From: Clostridia bacterium
GTDB taxonomy: Bacteria > Bacillota_A > Clostridia > Christensenellales > Aristaeellaceae
NCBI GenBank assembly: GCA_017530275.1
Contig: JAFXMP010000258.1
Location: forward strand, 1-16,574
Direction of reading: 5' to 3'
Length of the DNA stretch: 16,574 nt
The notes under the pieces were generated by a model. The model was not told the DNA's origin, did not search any database, and saw nothing but the letters and a program-made list of their open reading frames with translations. The position numbers and the translations under genes are program-made. Shown in pieces: positions 13,145 to 16,574 of the stretch. Every line of letters begins with the position of its first letter. The stretch's first letter is position 1.

Positions 13145-13168
13145 AAATAACAGAAAGAAGGAATTCTG

Positions 13169-14353
13169 ATGGCAGCTTTAACAATTTACCGCGTCCAGAG
13201 AAACGGCAACTTCACCGTAATGGCAAACTACCACCTGAAGGATCGGGCCTTGTCGCTGAAAGCAAAAGGTCTGTTTTCTGTTCTTCTGTCCCTGCCCAAT
13301 GATTGGGATTTTTCGCTGCCGGGATTGGCGGCCATCTGCAAAGAGGGAATGGACGCGATCCGGGACGCCGTGAAGGAACTGGAAGCGCTGGGATACATCA
13401 TCCGTTCCCGTGTGCGGAACGCCAAAGGCCGGCTGGAAAGCGCCGTGTACGCGCTGTATGAACAGCCCCAGCTTGCGGATCACGCTTCGCAGCCGGTGGA
13501 ATGCGGCCAGGAACCTCGCGCTTCGCGGCAGGAAGAACCTGTTCAGGCCCAGCCCGCGGAGGAAAAACCTGTTCGGGAAAACCCAACTTTGGTTTATCCA
13601 CCACAGGGGAATCCGCCGCCAATAAATAACCCATCATATCCCGTAACCCCAAAAATAAAAAATAAAAAAATATATAACGATCACTATCCCGATCAATCCG
13701 ATCAATCAGGTACTTTCCCCATGACCGGCAATGTACGGCCTTTCCCGGTGAGGCCCTGGCCGTTGGGAAGTGAGCAAACCTGCGGGGATCGTCCTTCCGA
13801 CCCCACGGAAAACCTTTTGGAAATCGTGAGGGAAAAGGTGGGCTATGCGGCATTGGCCGAGGAGTATGGCAGGGAGCAAATGGACGAAATGGTGAGCATC
13901 ATCGTGGGCGTACTAATTTCCAATCGGATGTGCTTCCGGTTCGGACGGGATTTCTATCCGTCAGGCTTTGTGAAGAAACAGTTCTTCGATGTGAACAGCC
14001 ATCACATCGAGTATGTTTTCCACAACCTGAAAAACAACGGCTCCAACATCCATGACCCCAAAGCCTATCTGATGACCTGCATTTTCAACGCCACCCTGAC
14101 CATGAGCAATCACATGGACGCGAAGGTGCGGCATGACGCTTTCTTTGACGCGAAGTTGGACAAGCAGAAGGAGGAGCAGGCGTCGCTCGATCTTGAGATG
14201 GAGGCGGCAAGCGCTGAATATTGGGAGGAGGTTAAACGTGAAATCAAACGAATCGAGGGAATCAATGCGGAGAAAGCTGAATGTTCTGTTCCTGTCTGTG
14301 CTGCTGATGACCGGGTTAGCGCTGATCAGCTGGTCGATTGTTGCGCAGGATGA
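13169..14353 (+). CDS. Helix-turn-helix replication-type protein (DUF6017-like C-terminus)
   Basis: The protein is 394 aa. The N-terminal winged helix (about 1-100: FTVMANYHLKDRALSLKAKG, then LLSLPNDWDFSLPGLAAICK, EGMDAIRDAVKELEALGYI and GRLESAVYAL) is the DNA-binding module of replication initiators and DnaD-like proteins on Gram-positive elements. The linker (100-212) is rich in Pro, Gln and Glu and poorly conserved-looking. The C-terminal domain (about 213-320: ENLLEIVREKVGYAALAEEY, MCFRFGRDFYPSGFVKKQFF, HDPKAYLMTCIFNATL) matches what is annotated as DUF6017. The likely role is autonomous replication of the excised element. The linker coding sequence contains an extreme A/T tract and tandem repeats, a possible origin. 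The 3' end overlaps the sortase gene by 116 nt, and its last 25 residues (Cys-rich, non-family-like) may be a non-native extension. Confidence 0.75.
   Translation: MAALTIYRVQRNGNFTVMANYHLKDRALSLKAKGLFSVLLSLPNDWDFSLPGLAAICKEGMDAIRDAVKELEALGYIIRSRVRNAKGRLESAVYALYEQPQLADHASQPVECGQEPRASRQEEPVQAQPAEEKPVRENPTLVYPPQGNPPPINNPSYPVTPKIKNKKIYNDHYPDQSDQSGTFPMTGNVRPFPVRPWPLGSEQTCGDRPSDPTENLLEIVREKVGYAALAEEYGREQMDEMVSIIVGVLISNRMCFRFGRDFYPSGFVKKQFFDVNSHHIEYVFHNLKNNGSNIHDPKAYLMTCIFNATLTMSNHMDAKVRHDAFFDAKLDKQKEEQASLDLEMEAASAEYWEEVKREIKRIEGINAEKAECSVPVCAADDRVSADQLVDCCAG
13651..13707 (+). repeat. A/T tract plus tandem CGATCAATC repeats: candidate internal origin
   Basis: A 27-nt run of only A and T (13651-13677) stands out in an otherwise GC-rich gene. 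It is followed by CGATCACTATC and then two exact tandem CGATCAATC (13690-13698, 13699-13707). The location is the disordered linker of the replication-type protein. In Gram-positive RepA_N-type replicons the origin lies inside the initiator gene in just this linker, so an unwinding element beside iterons is a fair inference. Confidence 0.45.
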
Positions 14354-15542
14354 GGAAATCCAGCAAGACATGGAGGAATACGCCGTCCTGGTTGAACAGG
14401 TGCAGGTCTCCGAAGAAACGGAAACCGGGGATGAATACGAAGTTCAAGAGTTGCTTCCCGTCCCTGACACGGGCAATGAAAACACCGAGGCGGCGGAAAC
14501 CGGCCAGGAACGGCCAACGGCTGCACCTGGCCAAGTGAACGAAACCATGGAGAAAGGGTTGGAAGCTGGTCCGCATGATGATTCGGGTGGAACACCTGTC
14601 GGTGAGCAGCAGACGACCCAGGGAACGATCATCATCGTGATTCCAGGGGAAGAAAGCGGCACGGAACAGACGGACAATGAACAAAAGGAAAAGTCAACGG
14701 CACAGTCTATCGGCAGGGAGCCACAGGAAACAAAGCCTCCCAAAGCAAGGGAAACAGGAAAACCCACAGGCAACAGTTCCCCTCCGGTCCCTGCCGGAAT
14801 AGACCAGAAACCGGAACAGGATCAGGCTTCGCCCGCGCCGTCCAGTCTGCCGCAGACATCCACCGAAGCGCCAACAGAACCGCCCGCCACAGAAACACCC
14901 GCGCCGGTGATCGTCACCGCCGCGCCGACGCCTACCCCTACACCGTCTCCCGCGCCTACTCCCCGAATCGGGAAAACGGGGGTTGACCTGGAAGCCTGCA
15001 AAGCACAGAACGGCGATTTTGTGGCGTGGCTGAAAATCCCCGGCACCAAGATCAATTATCCGGTAGTATGGACGGACCGGGTTGATTATTACCTGACCCA
15101 CACCTTTTCCGGGAAAGAAAGCAAGATCGGCACGCTTTTTTCTCTCGGCAAAACGGACTATGCGACCCCCGGCAGGAACATCGCCGTATACGGACACCAT
15201 ATCACCACCAGCGGTGGGAATATGTTTCAGCCTCTCATGTCGTATAAAAAGAAAAGTTTCTATGAAAACCATAAAATCATTTACTTCGATACCCTATATG
15301 ACCTGGGTGAGTATACCGTTTTCGCAGTGATCAACATGAAAAGCACGGAATGGGACGCTTCCATGGCTTCCTTCGGTAGCGGCCAGGATTTCCTGGCTTT
15401 TGTGAACCGGGCCAAGACTGCTGCCCTCTATGATACGGGGATCGATGTAAACGAAAACGACCATATCCTCACGCTGATTACCTGTGACCGCGACTATCAT
15501 AATCCGGATGGGCGGCTGATCGTGATGGCCGTGAAGCAGTAA
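14238..15542 (+). CDS. Class B sortase with N-terminal anchor and Pro/Thr-rich stalk
   Basis: The protein is 434 aa from the GTG at 14238, which has GGGAGGAGG six bases upstream; an internal ATG at 14265 lacks such a site. A short basic segment and one membrane helix (about 14-35) are followed by an acidic and Pro/Thr/Glu-rich region of about 200 residues ending in TPTPTPSPAPTPRIG. The sortase domain is at 246-434 with LKIPGTKINYPVV, the TFSG segment, catalytic His in AVYGHHI (317-322), Cys416 in LTLITCD, and Arg426 in NPDGRLIV. Class B sortases of mobile elements attach surface proteins or pili to peptidoglycan; here the partner may be the acidic secreted protein encoded next. The long stalk is unusual: most class B sortases are near 250 aa. 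Confidence 0.9.
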   Translation: MKSNESRESMRRKLNVLFLSVLLMTGLALISWSIVAQDEEIQQDMEEYAVLVEQVQVSEETETGDEYEVQELLPVPDTGNENTEAAETGQERPTAAPGQVNETMEKGLEAGPHDDSGGTPVGEQQTTQGTIIIVIPGEESGTEQTDNEQKEKSTAQSIGREPQETKPPKARETGKPTGNSSPPVPAGIDQKPEQDQASPAPSSLPQTSTEAPTEPPATETPAPVIVTAAPTPTPTPSPAPTPRIGKTGVDLEACKAQNGDFVAWLKIPGTKINYPVVWTDRVDYYLTHTFSGKESKIGTLFSLGKTDYATPGRNIAVYGHHITTSGGNMFQPLMSYKKKSFYENHKIIYFDTLYDLGEYTVFAVINMKSTEWDASMASFGSGQDFLAFVNRAKTAALYDTGIDVNENDHILTLITCDRDYHNPDGRLIVMAVKQ

Positions 15543-15577
15543 TCATACATAAAAAACTGAAAAGGAGCATGGATTGC

Positions 15578-16537
15578 ATGAAACGCAAACAAATTGTATC
15601 CCTTCTGCTGGCTTTGCTTCTGTTTTTCTCCAGCCTTCCCTTCCCTGCGTTGGCGGAAGAAACGGACGCGGACCCAGGCACCGGCGATGATCCTGCCGAT
15701 GCCTTTTTTGATGCGGATGAATCGTCTTTTGATGAAGAACTCCTCGATAACGACTGGTGGAAAGCCTATGTGGACGATGACGCCGAAGAGGATGAACAAG
15801 ACGATACCTGGGATCAACCATCGGAAGAAGATGAATCCGACGACCAGGAGCCAGGGGAAGATCCTGCCTGGAATGACGATGAAGTGCAGGAAGATTCCGA
15901 ATGGGATGAAGATGAAAACGGGGACGACGGTTTCCTGCTCAATGCTGAACCTGACGCAGCCGAGCCTTCCCTTTCCCTTGAGGAAGTCATTCAGCAATAC
16001 GGATATGCCTATGTGCTGACCAAAGGAGAAACCGAGGTATATCCTGGCCCGGAGCAGGCAGAGAACCCTATCTTTGTTCTCACAGAAAAAGAAAACATCC
16101 TGCTGGTCACCGAGTATCACAGGGAAACCGATACCGTCAAGGTATGGTTCATCGGGGACGATGTTCTTTTCTCCGGCTATGTTTCCTCCCGCTGCCTCAA
16201 GGATGAAATCCTGGCCGATGATGAGGTGGACGCCTATACCGATATGTACTGGTGGGATTGGGCCGAAACGGAAGCGGGCACCCTGTACGCCTTTGTCGCT
16301 GCCGGGTATGCCATCATGGAAGAAACGGCAGACTTTTCTGCCTATGAAGAATGGGACGGAGAAGAAGAAAGTGGTGCGGAAGAAGAAATAACGTCCGAAT
16401 CTGACAAAACAGATCGGATTGACGACCTTTCCGTAATCCCTTTGGTACAAAGGGCGCACTTATACACCCTTACGGGTGCGTGCGCTCTGCCGAGGGCTTG
16501 TCGGCACAGAGAGAAAGCCGCTTGCTTCCCTCTCTGA
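15578..16537 (+). CDS. Secreted acidic protein with SH3-like segment; 3' end probably altered
   Basis: The ATG at 15578 is ten bases after GGAG; an ATG at 15569 is too close to it. A clear signal peptide (MKRKQIVSLLLALLLFFSSL, cleavage after PALA at residue 26) is followed by about 100 residues dominated by Asp and Glu, then a compact SH3-like region (about 135-205: YGYAYVLTKGETEVYPGPEQ, ILLVTEYHRETDTVKVWFIG, SGYVSSRCLKDE) and another acidic stretch. No LPxTG-like signal or C-terminal membrane helix is present. From about residue 288 (IPLVQRAH) the frame runs through five consecutive hairpins to the stop at 16537, giving a basic Cys/Ala/Arg tail unlike the rest, so the native C-terminus was probably replaced. 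It could be a sortase client or calcium-binding surface protein; function unknown. Confidence 0.6.
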   Translation: MKRKQIVSLLLALLLFFSSLPFPALAEETDADPGTGDDPADAFFDADESSFDEELLDNDWWKAYVDDDAEEDEQDDTWDQPSEEDESDDQEPGEDPAWNDDEVQEDSEWDEDENGDDGFLLNAEPDAAEPSLSLEEVIQQYGYAYVLTKGETEVYPGPEQAENPIFVLTEKENILLVTEYHRETDTVKVWFIGDDVLFSGYVSSRCLKDEILADDEVDAYTDMYWWDWAETEAGTLYAFVAAGYAIMEETADFSAYEEWDGEEESGAEEEITSESDKTDRIDDLSVIPLVQRAHLYTLTGACALPRACRHREKAACFPL

Positions 16538-16559
16538 CCGACATTGGCGGCTTTGCCGC
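16438..16559. repeat. Array of five consecutive hairpins (candidate oriT-proximal region)
   Basis: In order: CCCTTTG/CAAAGGG (16438-16444, 16448-16454); GCGCAC with CACCC, tip TTAC, GGGTG and GTGCGC (16454-16485); TGCCGA/TCGGCA (16488-16493, 16501-16506); CAGAGAG/CTCTCTG (16507-16513, 16530-16536); GCGGC/GCCGC (16547-16551, 16555-16559). The window stops in AAGGGGCTGCAC, which looks like the first half of a sixth. Similar GC-rich hairpin runs sit ahead of relaxase genes in gut Clostridia elements as far as I remember, so an oriT role is possible but unproven. Confidence 0.5.
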
Positions 16560-16574
16560 AACAAGGGGCTGCAC

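Noticed and set aside
14133..14237. Longer N-terminus for the sortase (Arg/Ser-rich 35 residues)
   Set aside because: It is the out-of-frame reading of the replication-type gene; the GTG at 14238 has an excellent GGGAGGAGG and leads straight into the membrane anchor.
15497..16459. Minus-strand frame of 320 codons opposite the acidic secreted protein
   Set aside because: The repeated Phe/Ile/Val/Gly content is the mirror of Asp/Glu codons on the plus strand; no initiation signal. The plus strand has a signal peptide and SD.

Overview
The window looks like a chromosomal piece of a Gram-positive, GC-moderate Bacillota (Clostridia-type, probably gut-associated). The indications are strong AGGAGG ribosome binding sites, a yybS-rplI-dnaB cluster, a ROK/NagA amino-sugar locus, and a Tn1549-like integrative-element gene set with a class B sortase. 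Species cannot be assigned from the sequence alone.

Left half (1-8162) is core chromosome. On the minus strand, read right to left, yybS(DUF2232)-rplI-dnaB form a tight operon. It has a consensus promoter at 6396-6424 and a terminator at 3329-3359. Next comes nagA, with its own promoter (3252-3280) and a leader that can fold into a compact three-way junction. It is followed by a long ROK-family protein and the start of a YbaK-type Cys-tRNA(Pro) deacylase cut by the window edge. Two copies of a MITE-like hairpin element built on the heptad AGAGTTG flank the ROK gene. Divergently, on the plus strand, a near-consensus promoter drives a phosphoribosyltransferase-like protein and a bare NodB-domain deacetylase. 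These are followed by a tRNA-Ser(CGA) with its own promoter and intrinsic terminator.

Right half (about 8163-16574) is accessory DNA. It opens with the 3' remnant of a tyrosine integrase and an inverted/direct repeat cluster (TTGCGACAAAAC). It continues on the plus strand with a small basic protein, an AntA-KilAC antirepressor, a zinc-ribbon ORF, parA, parB, a PAPS-reductase-like PP-loop protein, a DUF6017-type replication protein, a class B sortase with a Pro/Thr-rich stalk, and a secreted acidic SH3-like protein. The window ends in a run of at least five consecutive hairpins. The order and families match the maintenance/replication module and surface module of Tn1549-like integrative conjugative elements. 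No relaxase, coupling protein, T4SS gene or intact integrase is in view, so the element continues to the right or is decayed.

The least explained structures are RNA/DNA-level ones. They are the nagA three-way-junction leader, a duplicated terminator-plus-SD leader placed before both the antirepressor and parA, a pair of mutually exclusive hairpins before the replication gene, a 27-nt pure A/T tract with tandem repeats inside the replication gene (candidate origin), and the terminal hairpin array (candidate oriT-proximal region).
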